Below are positions 10,801-17,464 of a stretch of DNA of 64,000 nucleotides, one piece after another. A program made the translations under genes and the position numbers. Source of the DNA: Paenisporosarcina antarctica (lineage in GTDB: Bacteria; Bacillota; Bacilli; Bacillales_A; Planococcaceae); NCBI RefSeq assembly GCF_004367585.1, contig NZ_CP038015.1, positions 2,300,001 through 2,364,000 on the forward strand. Reading direction: 5' to 3'. Under the pieces are notes generated by a model. The model saw only the letters and a program-made list of their open reading frames with translations. It did no database searches and was not told the DNA's origin. Numbering within the stretch: position 1 is the stretch's first letter; each line of letters begins with the position of its first letter.

Positions 10801-11286
10801 GTCATGAGTTTTGTCTTGAAGTGTACGAGGGGCATCCATTTGCTTTAGAGATTCTTCAAGTGAATGCAAGGTGTCATAATCAAGACAGTAGCGAGTAAAT
10901 TCCTTTAATAACATTTCCATTTGATCCGTAAAGCCTCGTTTATTTGCAGCTTGTTTAAAGAGCGATAATTCTTCTTTATGTTCTTCTAGCAATCTACGAA
11001 TTAACATACGGTAGCCAAAGCCACTTATCTCTTGTCGGCTGATTCCACCAGTTTCTTGCAATACACGCCAAGCGAGCCTTTTAAAGGTTGTAACTTGCGT
11101 TCGAATAATTCCGTTTACTTGCCCAGTTGTCGATAATGCTGATTCAGTGGAAAACGACATTTGATCAGGTACGACAAAGAAAATAGGTGCTCCAAGTGGA
11201 TTATTCATTGACGCTTGCGCAACTTCATCTCTTATTAGTTCAGATTTCCCTACACCAGCTCGTCCAGTTATCAATCGAAGTGACAC
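7792..11286 (-). CDS. addB: Helicase-nuclease AddB
   Basis: This is the partner of AddA, 1164 residues. It opens MSLRLITGRAGVGKSELI, with Walker A GRAGVGKS. The middle carries the inactivated-helicase fold, which recognises Chi in the family. The C-terminal part has the nuclease motif VRIVDYKSSAK and an iron-sulfur cluster signature: one Cys in YYSCPFAHF and three in CDYCNFRSVC (C1118, C1121, C1127). A GGGGG-type ribosome site precedes the ATG. It is first in the apparent operon addB-addA-DUF418-yisK. Upstream, the signal-peptidase terminator isolates it from the previous gene. Confidence 0.96.
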   Translation of the reverse strand: MSLRLITGRAGVGKSELIRDEVAQASMNNPLGAPIFFVVPDQMSFSTESALSTTGQVNGIIRTQVTTFKRLAWRVLQETGGISRQEISGFGYRMLIRRLLEEHKEELSLFKQAANKRGFTDQMEMLLKEFTRYCLDYDTLHSLEESLKQMDAPRTLQDKTHDLSVLLRALEERLGTAYIDSEGYYALLSKQIRDSVIIAESDIYVDGFVTMTSREYEILGELMKHAKRVTIALPLDDEIQDLMDDQSLFHGAAKTAERLKEMARESSVSIELSVHLSENKRFKNNEIKHIEANLHSYPAPAIDDHEHVHVIEADSRRAEIHAVARHIRRLVRDEQMRYQDIAVLYRQAEVYDELIETTFAQYDIPVFINRKKAMLHHPLIEFSRSAFEAVLSDYQYEPMFRAIKTDLFFPLQSNIQIWRERADRLENFVISQGIYGERWTDERRWFVKKYRGLEFHSKAQTDEERAIQADITAVRDFVLNPLEEFAKKIKVSETGKSVAQALFELMESLQVYEKLQVLKDHENEQGHLLLATEHDQAWSQWIDVLDQFVLMFGDENLTPKESLRLLEEGFDTLEFSRIPPSLDQVTVATVDLSRLSNIRSAFVVGVNDGVFPKRLEQEGLLSDTEREWFMQIGFELAPTSKMRLMDESYMAYRAVTTASEKLFVSYAVADEEGKALLPSTYIKRLQQLLPNIEVEVAVIDPAVLKESTIDYIQHPRTTLPFMATKLKQSTVEGNLEEEWLAVASYYKNDPFWQSIFERVIKPIAKPIKAQRLDRDTTNALYGDSFTSSVSRVEKYYSCPFAHFVTYGLRLEERGQYLLEAPAIGDLFHASLKWIADETQRLGLTWAQLSTTQAWNLARQAVDAISPHFVHQILLSSRRYQYIQRKLVQILQRTMTTLRDHASVSTFVPIAIEAGFGPGEELPTLEIPLKNGHMMKMRGRIDRVDAAVIEGQQFVRIVDYKSSAKGLDLNDVYYGISLQMLTYLDVAVSNSMIWLGQQADPAGVLYVHVHNPMLKLAKELSDMDLAEEVFKKYKMRGLLVDDAHVLNEMDTEISGTSKVIPARINKDGSISKAFSKVVSAEDLANLRTFVRTKHQQAGDGMLSGDTRVLPYRMKDKTACDYCNFRSVCQFDPTDVDQQYRKLAIATPEEITQRIKEEVTPHVDTH

Positions 11287-11375
11287 ATGAATGCCCCCTT
11301 TTTTAGTATTAGTTCAAACATGCTATTCAGCAGCAACATTATGTCGCTCCTACTTTAACAACCTTTTTCAACAAA

Positions 11376-11448
11376 TAAAAATCCCGAAAATGTTCTACCT
11401 CTATTGTACATAACTACTGTGAGAGGTGGAAATTATTCGGGATTTTTA
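11376..11448 (-). terminator. Long terminator hairpin overlapping the end of the signal peptidase gene
   Basis: AAAATCCCGAA (11378-11388) pairs with TTCGGGATTTT (11436-11446), and a nested ACCTCT/AGAGGT stem lies inside. On the minus strand the outer stem ends in a T-rich run. The ascending arm includes the last codons and stop of the signal peptidase gene. Confidence 0.8.
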
Positions 11449-12005
11449 CCAATAAAATTAATAGTTGCCGTTTCAAGAGGCCAGTATCTAGCAACTACTT
11501 TTCCGACGATGTCTTCTTTTTTTACAAACTTAAAATAACGACTATCCAAACTCTCTCTGCGATTGTCACCTAGTACAAAATAAGAATTATTCGGAACACG
11601 AACATTTCCTGTTATTTCTTTAAGCGTGAAATTTTCTGTCAAACGTTCATCTGGATTATGATAGGCAATAAATGATTTTAAATATGGTTCTTCCACACGT
11701 TTTTTATTTACAAAGAGCATGTCATTGTCATACGAAATTAGATCTCCTGGTATTCCAATCACCCGTTTTACATAATCTTCATTTGCGTCTGTATGAAAAA
11801 CTAACACATCTAAACGATTGATGTCTCCAATTGAATAAGAAATTTTACTCACTAATACTTTATCTGAACTTTGAAGTGTAGGGTCCATCGATTGACCAGA
11901 AACCGAATAATTTGTTACAACAAATGAGCGAATGACAATAATAACAATTATTCCAATAACAATTGCTTTAGCCCATTCCCAAGTCTCCTGTTTCAACGTA
12001 TTCAA
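11433..12005 (-). CDS. sipS: Type I signal peptidase
   Basis: This membrane-anchored serine protease removes signal peptides from exported proteins, of which this window encodes many. It has 190 residues with one N-terminal membrane segment (about 13-31). Catalytic Ser39 is in SVSGQSMDPTL and the general-base Lys80 is in DYVKRVIGIPGD. The later box, FVLGDNRRESLDSR, is also present. Length and single-span layout match the prokaryotic-type Sip enzymes of Bacillus. Its start overlaps the preceding TVP38 gene by 4 bp (ATGA), and the pair is also adjacent in B. subtilis (yhjE-sipV). Which Sip paralogue it is cannot be fixed. Confidence 0.93.
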   Translation of the reverse strand: MNTLKQETWEWAKAIVIGIIVIIVIRSFVVTNYSVSGQSMDPTLQSSDKVLVSKISYSIGDINRLDVLVFHTDANEDYVKRVIGIPGDLISYDNDMLFVNKKRVEEPYLKSFIAYHNPDERLTENFTLKEITGNVRVPNNSYFVLGDNRRESLDSRYFKFVKKEDIVGKVVARYWPLETATINFIGKNPE

Positions 12006-12640
12006 ATCGTGGGCCCCTTCCTCTCTTGTCGCTCTTTTTGAATCATGCGAAAGTCTGCTTCCACTCGAGCATTTAACCTATTTTCAATTTGTTTACCTAT
12101 AAGCCATAACAACACAATAACCGCTACTACAATAGCTGTTCGAATAGGTTGTGTGATAAGTGCTTTTATGTCATAACCAATGAAACTAATTGTTAAAATC
12201 ATCACAAATTTCCCGGCCAGTAATGCCCATAAATAGGTCTTCTTTTTCATGTCAGATAAGCCTGCTACAACATTAACAAGCGCTGATGGTGAAAACGGAA
12301 AACATAGTAATAAAAATAGTGGACCAAATCCATTTTTTTCAATCCACTTAATTAATTTTTGAACTCGTTCATGTTTAGTCATAAAACGAAGAAATCGTGC
12401 ACGACCATATTTCCGAATAATGATAAAGACTAAGTATGAGCCAACTGTCGTACCAGCCCAAGATAATAAAAAACCTATCCATAAACCATATGCGCTAGCA
12501 TTCGCAAAAACAAATACAAATAGCGGTAAAAACGGTAAAAATGCTTCTAGGAAAGGTAATAAAAATCCGATGATAGGTCCAAGTGATCGATATTCTCTAG
12601 TCAGTTCTAATAAATTTTCAGCTGTTAACCAATCGAACAT
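12002..12640 (-). CDS. yhjE: TVP38/TMEM64 (VTT/DedA-like) membrane protein
   Basis: This 212-residue membrane protein has a VTT domain. Motifs include FLLPFLEAFLPFLPLF, the GTTVGSYLVFIIIRKYGRARF stretch, and FPFSPSALVNVVAGLSDMK. Members of this superfamily, including DedA proteins, are implicated in lipid carrier recycling and membrane homeostasis; that role is inferred here. It ends in a charged cytoplasmic tail. It is translationally coupled (4-bp overlap) to the signal peptidase, the same order as yhjE-sipV in B. subtilis. Confidence 0.85.
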   Translation of the reverse strand: MFDWLTAENLLELTREYRSLGPIIGFLLPFLEAFLPFLPLFVFVFANASAYGLWIGFLLSWAGTTVGSYLVFIIIRKYGRARFLRFMTKHERVQKLIKWIEKNGFGPLFLLLCFPFSPSALVNVVAGLSDMKKKTYLWALLAGKFVMILTISFIGYDIKALITQPIRTAIVVAVIVLLWLIGKQIENRLNARVEADFRMIQKERQERKGPTI

Positions 12641-12696
12641 TGTTCCTCATCCTCAAAGTAGTAGTTGTCCATCAGTTTTCCCGAGACTAACATTCA

Positions 12697-13254
12697 TCAA
12701 ACATCCTGATAATGAATGATCATATGTATGATTGACAGTGTGTCACAGGTATTCACATATTGGTGAGTTTGATTTCCTGCAAACACCAGTGTGTCTCCCT
12801 TTTGTAAATGCACTGTTTCAGTTTCAAAAATTATATTCATTTCTCCATCGACAATCGTTAACGACTCTTCTACTCCCTCCATATGAGGAATACTTTCGTA
12901 TGAACATTGAGGGTCTAACTCAATTCTGTAAAACTCCCATCCACGTTTTGGATCATATGGAATAATTGAAAAGACTCTATACCGTCCATCGTCTTCAGTT
13001 AAAAACGGAATCTCTGAAGGGGATATTTTTTTTGACATAGATTTAGAGGATTGGAGCAAAGAGGAAAAGCTAATCTTTAAGCCATTCGCAATCTTCCAAA
13101 TTGTCGATACTGTTGGGTTTGACTCCCCTTTTTCCATTTGTGCAAGCTGAGCTTTACTGACATTTGTTAATTTCGCAATATCATCTAAACTCATGCCACG
13201 TTGATGTCGAACTTTTTTAAGTTGCACACCTAAATTACGACTCATTTGTTTCAT
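12697..13254 (-). CDS. XRE-family regulator with C-terminal cupin domain
   Basis: This 185-residue regulator has a helix-turn-helix at about residues 8-63 (LKKVRHQRGMSLDDIAKLT, then KAQLAQMEKGESNPT) and a small cupin sensor domain at about 105-180 (GEMNIIFETETVHLQKGDTL, HQYVNT). This two-domain design is common among local repressors or activators that sense a small ligand. It is divergently transcribed from azlCD with 67 bp between the coding starts, so control of azlCD and of itself is likely. An alternative ATG three codons downstream is possible; the ribosome site does not decide between them. Confidence 0.88.
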   Translation of the reverse strand: MKQMSRNLGVQLKKVRHQRGMSLDDIAKLTNVSKAQLAQMEKGESNPTVSTIWKIANGLKISFSSLLQSSKSMSKKISPSEIPFLTEDDGRYRVFSIIPYDPKRGWEFYRIELDPQCSYESIPHMEGVEESLTIVDGEMNIIFETETVHLQKGDTLVFAGNQTHQYVNTCDTLSIIHMIIHYQDV

Positions 13255-13268
13255 ACCCTCACCTCTTA

Positions 13269-13297
13269 TTGTTTATTTTATCATACAGATGTATAAT
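13269..13297 (+). promoter_or_regulatory. Sigma-A promoter of azlCD
   Basis: TTGTTT at 13269-13274 and TATAAT at 13292-13297 are separated by exactly 17 bp. The -10 box overlaps the first in-frame ATG of the azlC frame, which helps rule that codon out. Confidence 0.7.
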
Positions 13298-13321
13298 CTA
13301 TTAAACATTAAGGAGGAAAGA

Positions 13322-14014
13322 ATGCAAATGACATTTATCAATGGAATTAGGGCAGGTTTAAGCATTGCCATTGGCTACTTTCCTATCGCCTTAACATTTG
13401 GCTTACTCGCGAAAACGACCGGCTTATCTATGTGGGAAGCAACTGCCATGAGTATGTTTGTTTTTGCTGGTGCTGCACAATACATATCATTAACGCTAAT
13501 CTCTACAGGTGTTGACCCTATTTTAATCGTTTTAAACACGTTTGTCGTTAACATTCGTCACTTTTTGATGACTGCTTCACTAAATGAAAAAATGCAACCA
13601 GATGCGCGTTGGAAAAAAGCCATCTATGCATTTGGTGTGACTGATGAAACATTCTCAGTCTTAGCCACGCAAAAACAAAATAATATTAGGACGACATATG
13701 CAGCAGGAGTCATTGTGATTTCATATGGCAGTTGGGTTGTATTTACAGCGTTAGGTCATGTAATTGGTGCTAATTTACCAATGTTCCTGCAAGCGTCAAT
13801 GTCGATTGCCTTATATGCGATGTTTGTCGGATTATTAGTTCCTTCGATGAAAGGCAATCGTAAAGTAGCTTTACTCGCTTTGTTTGGCGCGCTCATTCAC
13901 AGTGTTCTGTACTTTAGTGGGTTGCTTTCAACTGGTTGGTCCATTTTAGTGGCAACCCTTGGTTCTGCGATTTTAGTTGAGCTTTTGTATGCTAAGAAAG
14001 GACGTGTCGTGTAA
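13322..14014 (+). CDS. azlC: AzlC-family branched-chain amino acid exporter, large subunit
   Basis: This 230-residue membrane protein has about seven hydrophobic segments. Motifs typical of AzlC/YgaZ include GIRAGLSIAIGYFPIALTFG, SMFVFAGAAQYISL, and VVNIRHFLMTASL, followed by FGVTDETFSVL. AzlC works with AzlD to export branched-chain amino acids or analogues in B. subtilis. The ATG at 13322 is preceded by AAGGAGG with 6-bp spacing; an earlier in-frame ATG at 13289 falls inside the promoter. The last base of its stop overlaps the azlD start (TAATG). Confidence 0.92.
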   Translation: MQMTFINGIRAGLSIAIGYFPIALTFGLLAKTTGLSMWEATAMSMFVFAGAAQYISLTLISTGVDPILIVLNTFVVNIRHFLMTASLNEKMQPDARWKKAIYAFGVTDETFSVLATQKQNNIRTTYAAGVIVISYGSWVVFTALGHVIGANLPMFLQASMSIALYAMFVGLLVPSMKGNRKVALLALFGALIHSVLYFSGLLSTGWSILVATLGSAILVELLYAKKGRVV

Positions 14015-14322
14015 TGGAGACTTGGTATTGGTGGATGTTAATTGGTATGGCTATTGTGACCTATATTCCACGTGCTTTTCCGTTAACCTTTTTAGAAGGA
14101 CGTAAACTGCCTCCAATAGTTACAGGAGTATTAGGGAATATTCCATATGCTGTATTAGGAGCTTTAATATTTCCCGCTATATTATTTGTGCAAGAAGGAA
14201 ATTTTTTGTTCGGATTAATTGGCGCCATTGCAGCCTTTGCGATTGCATTTGCAGGTGCCAATGTAATCCTTGTTGTCATGGGGTCAATTGGCGTACTAGC
14301 GGTTTATAGTTTGATTTTTTGA
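14014..14322 (+). CDS. azlD: AzlD-family transport subunit
   Basis: This 102-residue protein has three to four hydrophobic segments. YIPRAFPLTFLEGRKLPP is the characteristic N-terminal AzlD/YgaH motif. It is the small partner of AzlC and is coupled to it by a 1-bp stop-start overlap. Both genes are probably controlled by the divergent XRE-cupin gene. No obvious U-tracted terminator was found right after it; the next 430 bp are repeats. Confidence 0.92.
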   Translation: METWYWWMLIGMAIVTYIPRAFPLTFLEGRKLPPIVTGVLGNIPYAVLGALIFPAILFVQEGNFLFGLIGAIAAFAIAFAGANVILVVMGSIGVLAVYSLIF

Positions 14323-14401
14323 TATGTCAGTGGTGCATGAGCGAAAAAAAAACCGAGCAAACTGCGGCCGGTCCTTTTAAGAAGAGTAACCATAGTAGCC
14401 T

Positions 14402-14520
14402 GTTGATTTCCACTACGGTGGACGCTTTTCGCGGGCATGGCTTCAGTCTCCTCGTCATTGCAAAAACATGTGCTCCTGCAGTTACTCGTCGCAAAGCGTC
14501 CGCCTGAAACGGAAATCAAC
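14402..14520. repeat. 119-bp inverted-repeat element (REP/MITE-like)
   Basis: The element begins GTTGATTTCC (14402-14411) and ends with the exact complement GGAAATCAAC (14511-14520). Inside, GGACGCTTT (14420-14428) pairs with AAAGCGTCC (14493-14501). It could fold as one long interrupted hairpin on either strand. No convincing protein is encoded. A second, shorter element at 39.6 kb shares the terminal ACGGAAATCA motif, so this is probably a dispersed family. Confidence 0.7.
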
Positions 14521-14597
14521 TATATTAATGAATCATTTTTTTGTCCAAAACACCTGAAACACTGGATTTATGGAACTAAAATTACTTTCTTATCTTT

Positions 14598-14623
14598 AAA
14601 AAAAACGACGGGATTTCCCGTCG
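14598..14623 (-). terminator. Terminator downstream of the cst operon
   Basis: CGACGGG-ATTT-CCCGTCG at 14606-14623 is followed on the minus strand by a run of at least eight T. It is the first clear terminator after the rhodanese gene, 137 bp away. Confidence 0.75.
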
Positions 14624-14659
14624 CCTAATTAGTTCTGTTTACTTTTTAGTGCAACACGC

Positions 14660-14722
14660 TGTTCTAGGTTGATCGAGTTACGTTCCAGGTTGATGCTATG
14701 ACTCGCCTTAGTTGTACAAAAT
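14660..14722 (-). repeat. Degenerate array of 21-bp repeats, third copy in the window
   Basis: On the minus strand this reads TTTTGTACAACTAAGG, then CAACCTGGA, then CAACCTAGA. The plus-strand cores are at 14706-14714, 14684-14692 and 14663-14671, at 22 and 21 bp spacing. Core and spacing match the arrays at 34.0 and 35.3 kb, but the orientation is opposite. Confidence 0.6.
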
Positions 14723-14760
14723 ATTACCGCCTCGACGATAAATCGTGAGAGCTTATACTC

Positions 14761-15111
14761 TTACTGCCATTGACTCATTCCGCCACGAACATTCACTACA
14801 TTTGTAAAGCCGGCTTTCTTCAATATGCCAGCTGCCCGAGAACTCCGCATTCCACTTTGACACAAAACAATCGTTTCTTTTGAAGCATCAAGTTTTGTTA
14901 ATTTTGATGGCAATTGGTCTAGTGGGATATTCTGGAATTGAGAAATATGTCTTCCTTTATATTCGCCAGTCGTTCGTACATCTACAAACTGTTTTGATTT
15001 TTCGTTAAGTATTCCACGTAATTCTGTTGTGGAAATCGTTTTAACACCTTTTGCGGGTTTCATTCTCCAAACAATAAATGCGACAACTATCGCGATAAGT
15101 ATCCATTCCAT
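14761..15111 (-). CDS. Membrane-anchored single-domain rhodanese
   Basis: This 116-residue protein has an N-terminal membrane segment (about 3-16) and a rhodanese domain. The active-site loop is LCQSGMRSSRAAG, with the persulfide-carrying Cys in CQSGMRS, and the domain ends NVRGGMSQW. Such proteins move sulfane sulfur between acceptors. It is the last gene of a persulfide-response operon: cstB, a glutaredoxin-like gene, cstR, then this gene 12 bp downstream. The membrane anchor suggests it works next to the membrane, perhaps near the respiratory chain; that is inference. Confidence 0.88.
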   Translation of the reverse strand: MEWILIAIVVAFIVWRMKPAKGVKTISTTELRGILNEKSKQFVDVRTTGEYKGRHISQFQNIPLDQLPSKLTKLDASKETIVLCQSGMRSSRAAGILKKAGFTNVVNVRGGMSQWQ

Positions 15112-15123
15112 TAACTTTCACTC

Positions 15124-15384
15124 CTATCTACTTCTCATGAGTAACTGAACAGCTTGCTTTACATGTTCATCTGAAGGATGACCTTCGGCAATGCTTGTCC
15201 GTACACAACGTTCTAAATTTTCACTAACAATTAAACCGATGGTCCGGTCAAGTGCACCTTTTATTGCACTCAATTGAGTCACGACATCTGTACACTCTCG
15301 TGCATCTTCAAGCATTCGAAGAACACCATGCAGCTGTCCATCTACTCGATTTAAACGATTTGTAATTTGTTTTGAATAATCCAT
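15124..15384 (-). CDS. cstR: CstR-type persulfide-sensing repressor (CsoR/RcnR family)
   Basis: This 86-residue all-helical regulator of the DUF156 family opens with QITNRLNRVDGQLHGVLRML. The two family cysteines are at residues 31 (ARECTDV) and 60 (ENLERCV). The copper-binding His that CsoR has four residues before the second Cys is Asn56 here, so the set is that of the persulfide sensor CstR rather than a copper sensor. It lies within an operon encoding a persulfide dioxygenase-rhodanese and a rhodanese, which fits. Its likely operator is the palindrome in the cstB promoter. Confidence 0.87.
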   Translation of the reverse strand: MDYSKQITNRLNRVDGQLHGVLRMLEDARECTDVVTQLSAIKGALDRTIGLIVSENLERCVRTSIAEGHPSDEHVKQAVQLLMRSR

Positions 15385-15412
15385 TGGTGTTTCGCTCCTC
15401 TATAAATAATAA

Positions 15413-15430
15413 AGAGGGCGTTTGCCCTCT
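15413..15430 (-). terminator. Intra-operon hairpin, weak terminator or attenuator
   Basis: AGAGGGC (15413-15419) pairs with GCCCTCT (15424-15430) around a 4-base loop. On the minus strand it is followed by TTTATTATTTA. It lies between the glutaredoxin-like gene and cstR and may lower cstR and rhodanese output relative to cstB. Confidence 0.5.
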
Positions 15431-15433
15431 ATA

Positions 15434-15670
15434 TTAAGCTCTAACAAGTTCCAATACACGATTAGGATCAAACCCTAGAACCCATTGACCATTAATATTT
15501 GTTTGTGGTACACCCATTTGTCCAGTTGTTTCTACTAATTTTTGTGCTGCTGCAGGGTCAGACTGAACATTCACTTCTGTAAATTCGATTTTATTTTGTA
15601 CCAAGAAATTCTTCATCATGTCGCAATATGGACATGTAGTAGATGAATATACCGTTACTTTTGATTTCAC
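15434..15670 (-). CDS. Glutaredoxin-family thiol protein
   Basis: This 78-residue thioredoxin-fold protein has a CPYC redox motif in STTCPYCDMMKNFL and the cis-Pro/GG-type segment MGVPQTNINGQWVLGFDP. The size and CPYC are of the NrdH/glutaredoxin-like group. It sits 18 bp downstream of cstB and upstream of cstR, so it may reduce persulfidated or mixed-disulfide proteins. That role comes from context, not from any motif. No signal peptide is present, so it is cytosolic. Confidence 0.85.
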   Translation of the reverse strand: MKSKVTVYSSTTCPYCDMMKNFLVQNKIEFTEVNVQSDPAAAQKLVETTGQMGVPQTNINGQWVLGFDPNRVLELVRA

Positions 15671-15688
15671 TTTAAATTCCCTCCTAAA

Positions 15689-17065
15689 TTATGCTCTAAT
15701 AAATGCATCGTAGCCGCCAATCATATGTTTTACATTCGTATACCCTAGAGATTTCAAGACACTTGCACCTATTGCAGAGCGTGCTCCACCTTTACAATTC
15801 ATTAAAATTGGTGTGTCTTTATTTAATGTTGTTTCACGAAGTTTTCCTAAGAAATGATGGTGTGCCCCTTCAATATATCCTTCTTTCCATTCGGTATCAT
15901 TACGAACATCCATCACATAACCGTCTGGCATTTCTTGTTTAAACGTTTCAACTGAAATCGTTTCATATGTTGTTAAATCCATTTCTTTTAATAAAGATGG
16001 ATCGATAAACGCTTTTATTGAATCCAAGTGAATCGATTGGAGGGAAGCGATAATTTCTTCACGATTTTCTTCCTCCGCAATAATCACCATTTGCTCATCG
16101 TAGGACACTAACCAACCAGCCCAATTTGTAAAAGATTTATTAAAGGGAATATTAATAGCACCTGGGACAAGTGTATTCTCCACCAAATTTGATGGGCGTG
16201 TGTCTAATACGAAAACAGATTCGTTTTGTAATTCTCTTTCAAACGCATCTTTTGAATCAATAACAGAAATAACATGATCAACTATAATTGCAGGTCCTTC
16301 TTTATTCACTTTTTTCATTTCTTTGAAATAAACCGGCGCTTCTGGTTGATCTGCTAATAATTCTTTAACAAATAGCTCTTCCGTTTCTTCTTTCATCGCC
16401 CAGTTAAACATTTTTTCATAACCTACTGTTGAAGAAGGAACCGCTCCAAGTGATTTCCCACAGGCTGATCCAGCTCCGTGACCTGGCCATACCATCATGT
16501 AGTCAGGTAATTGTTTAAATCGTTGTACTGATTTAAACATAGCATGTGCACCTTTTTCTGCTGTATCTGCAATTCCTGCAGCTTTTTCAAGTAAGTCAGG
16601 ACGACCAATATCACCAACAAATACAAAGTCACCAGTGAAGATTCCCATTGCTTTAGTTGAGCCACCCCCACGATCGGTTACGACAAATGAAATACTTTCT
16701 GGGGTATGCCCAGGGGTATGCAATACCTCAAAATCAATGTTACCAATTGAGAATAATGAACCTTCTTTTACCATCTCGACATTTACCCCTTCGGTATATT
16801 GGTATTTCCAATCCGCATCACCTTCGTCTGATAAATATAATTTCACACCTAAATCATGTGCTAATTGTCGAGAACCTGAAACGAAATCAGCATGTATATG
16901 AGTTTCTGTAGCAGCTGTGATAGTTAATCCTTCTTTTATTGCAACTTCAATTACTTCGGAAGAATCACGCGCGGGATCAATAATGATTGCCTCACCAGTT
17001 CGCTGACATCCAACTAAATAGGAATACTGAGCTAATTTTTCATCAAAAAATGACTTTAAAAACAT
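15689..17065 (-). CDS. cstB: CstB-like persulfide dioxygenase-rhodanese fusion
   Basis: This 458-residue enzyme has three parts. An N-terminal metallo-beta-lactamase domain has ETHIHADFVSG (H56, H58, D60), LHTPGHTPES (H116, H120) and FVGDIGRPDLL. A degenerate rhodanese-like domain lies in the middle, about 270-350. The C-terminal rhodanese has its Cys at 424 in LMNCKGGARSA. C20 and C202 correspond to further cysteines of Staphylococcus aureus CstB. Known members convert persulfides to thiosulfate and clear excess sulfane sulfur. It is first in the operon, directly behind the palindromic operator. Length and domain order match CstB well. Confidence 0.92.
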   Translation of the reverse strand: MFLKSFFDEKLAQYSYLVGCQRTGEAIIIDPARDSSEVIEVAIKEGLTITAATETHIHADFVSGSRQLAHDLGVKLYLSDEGDADWKYQYTEGVNVEMVKEGSLFSIGNIDFEVLHTPGHTPESISFVVTDRGGGSTKAMGIFTGDFVFVGDIGRPDLLEKAAGIADTAEKGAHAMFKSVQRFKQLPDYMMVWPGHGAGSACGKSLGAVPSSTVGYEKMFNWAMKEETEELFVKELLADQPEAPVYFKEMKKVNKEGPAIIVDHVISVIDSKDAFERELQNESVFVLDTRPSNLVENTLVPGAINIPFNKSFTNWAGWLVSYDEQMVIIAEEENREEIIASLQSIHLDSIKAFIDPSLLKEMDLTTYETISVETFKQEMPDGYVMDVRNDTEWKEGYIEGAHHHFLGKLRETTLNKDTPILMNCKGGARSAIGASVLKSLGYTNVKHMIGGYDAFIRA

Positions 17066-17108
17066 AATTAAACCCTCCAGTTTTTTAAATGAATTCTTTA
17101 TTATTTAT

Positions 17109-17137
17109 AATATACCACAGGGGGTATATTTGTTCAA
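17109..17137 (-). promoter_or_regulatory. cst operon promoter with embedded CstR operator
   Basis: Minus-strand -35 TTGAAC (17137-17132) and -10 TATATT (17114-17109) are 17 bp apart. The palindrome TATACC-N6-GGTATA (17111-17128) fills most of the spacer and overlaps the -10. Bound repressor would block RNA polymerase, as known for CsoR/CstR family promoters with C/G-rich-centred operators. Confidence 0.8.
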
Positions 17138-17178
17138 GTGATTTACTTACTATTAGTTGTCTAAATTATTATTGCCAT

Positions 17179-17210
17179 AAAAAAAAGCCTTTACACCAGA
17201 GTGTAAAGAC
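17179..17210 (-). terminator. Terminator of the csbA end of the ctpB-minJ-csbA run
   Basis: CTTTACAC (17189-17196) pairs with GTGTAAAG (17201-17208). Eight T follow on the minus strand. It lies 10 bp after the csbA stop. Confidence 0.88.
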
Positions 17211-17217
17211 GTTTTAT

Positions 17218-17454
17218 TTAATTTTTGTAACGCTTCATCATACGTGATGCATACCAAAATCCAAGCGTTAAGGAAATCACATCAATGACATACAATAGCC
17301 AATTATGTGTATACCCCGCATAAACTGAAGCTGTAATAAGGGCTATAGTTAAAAATAACGAAACAATATGCGAAAATGTGATTCGTGTAAATAACACTAC
17401 TAGTAACCCTGGTAAGAATAAAGCTAAAATAATTTTAGTAAACATAGATTCCAT
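17218..17454 (-). CDS. csbA: CsbA-family small membrane protein
   Basis: This 78-residue protein has three hydrophobic segments and a basic C-terminus (SRMMKRYKN). Length, the motif LLVVLFTRITFSH and the overall profile match CsbA (DUF2198), a sigma-B-controlled membrane protein of unknown role in B. subtilis. The start at 17454 has AGGAGA 7 bp upstream. It follows minJ by 10 bp. In B. subtilis csbA neighbours uvrBA; those genes are not seen here, and the cst operon lies downstream instead. Confidence 0.82.
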   Translation of the reverse strand: MESMFTKIILALFLPGLLVVLFTRITFSHIVSLFLTIALITASVYAGYTHNWLLYVIDVISLTLGFWYASRMMKRYKN

Positions 17455-17464
17455 TGATGTTCTC

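Noticed and set aside
14304-14519. Minus-strand 71-residue frame over the 119-bp repeat
   Set aside because: It is explained by the palindromic element; no ribosome site, and Cys/Ser-rich nonsense-like composition.
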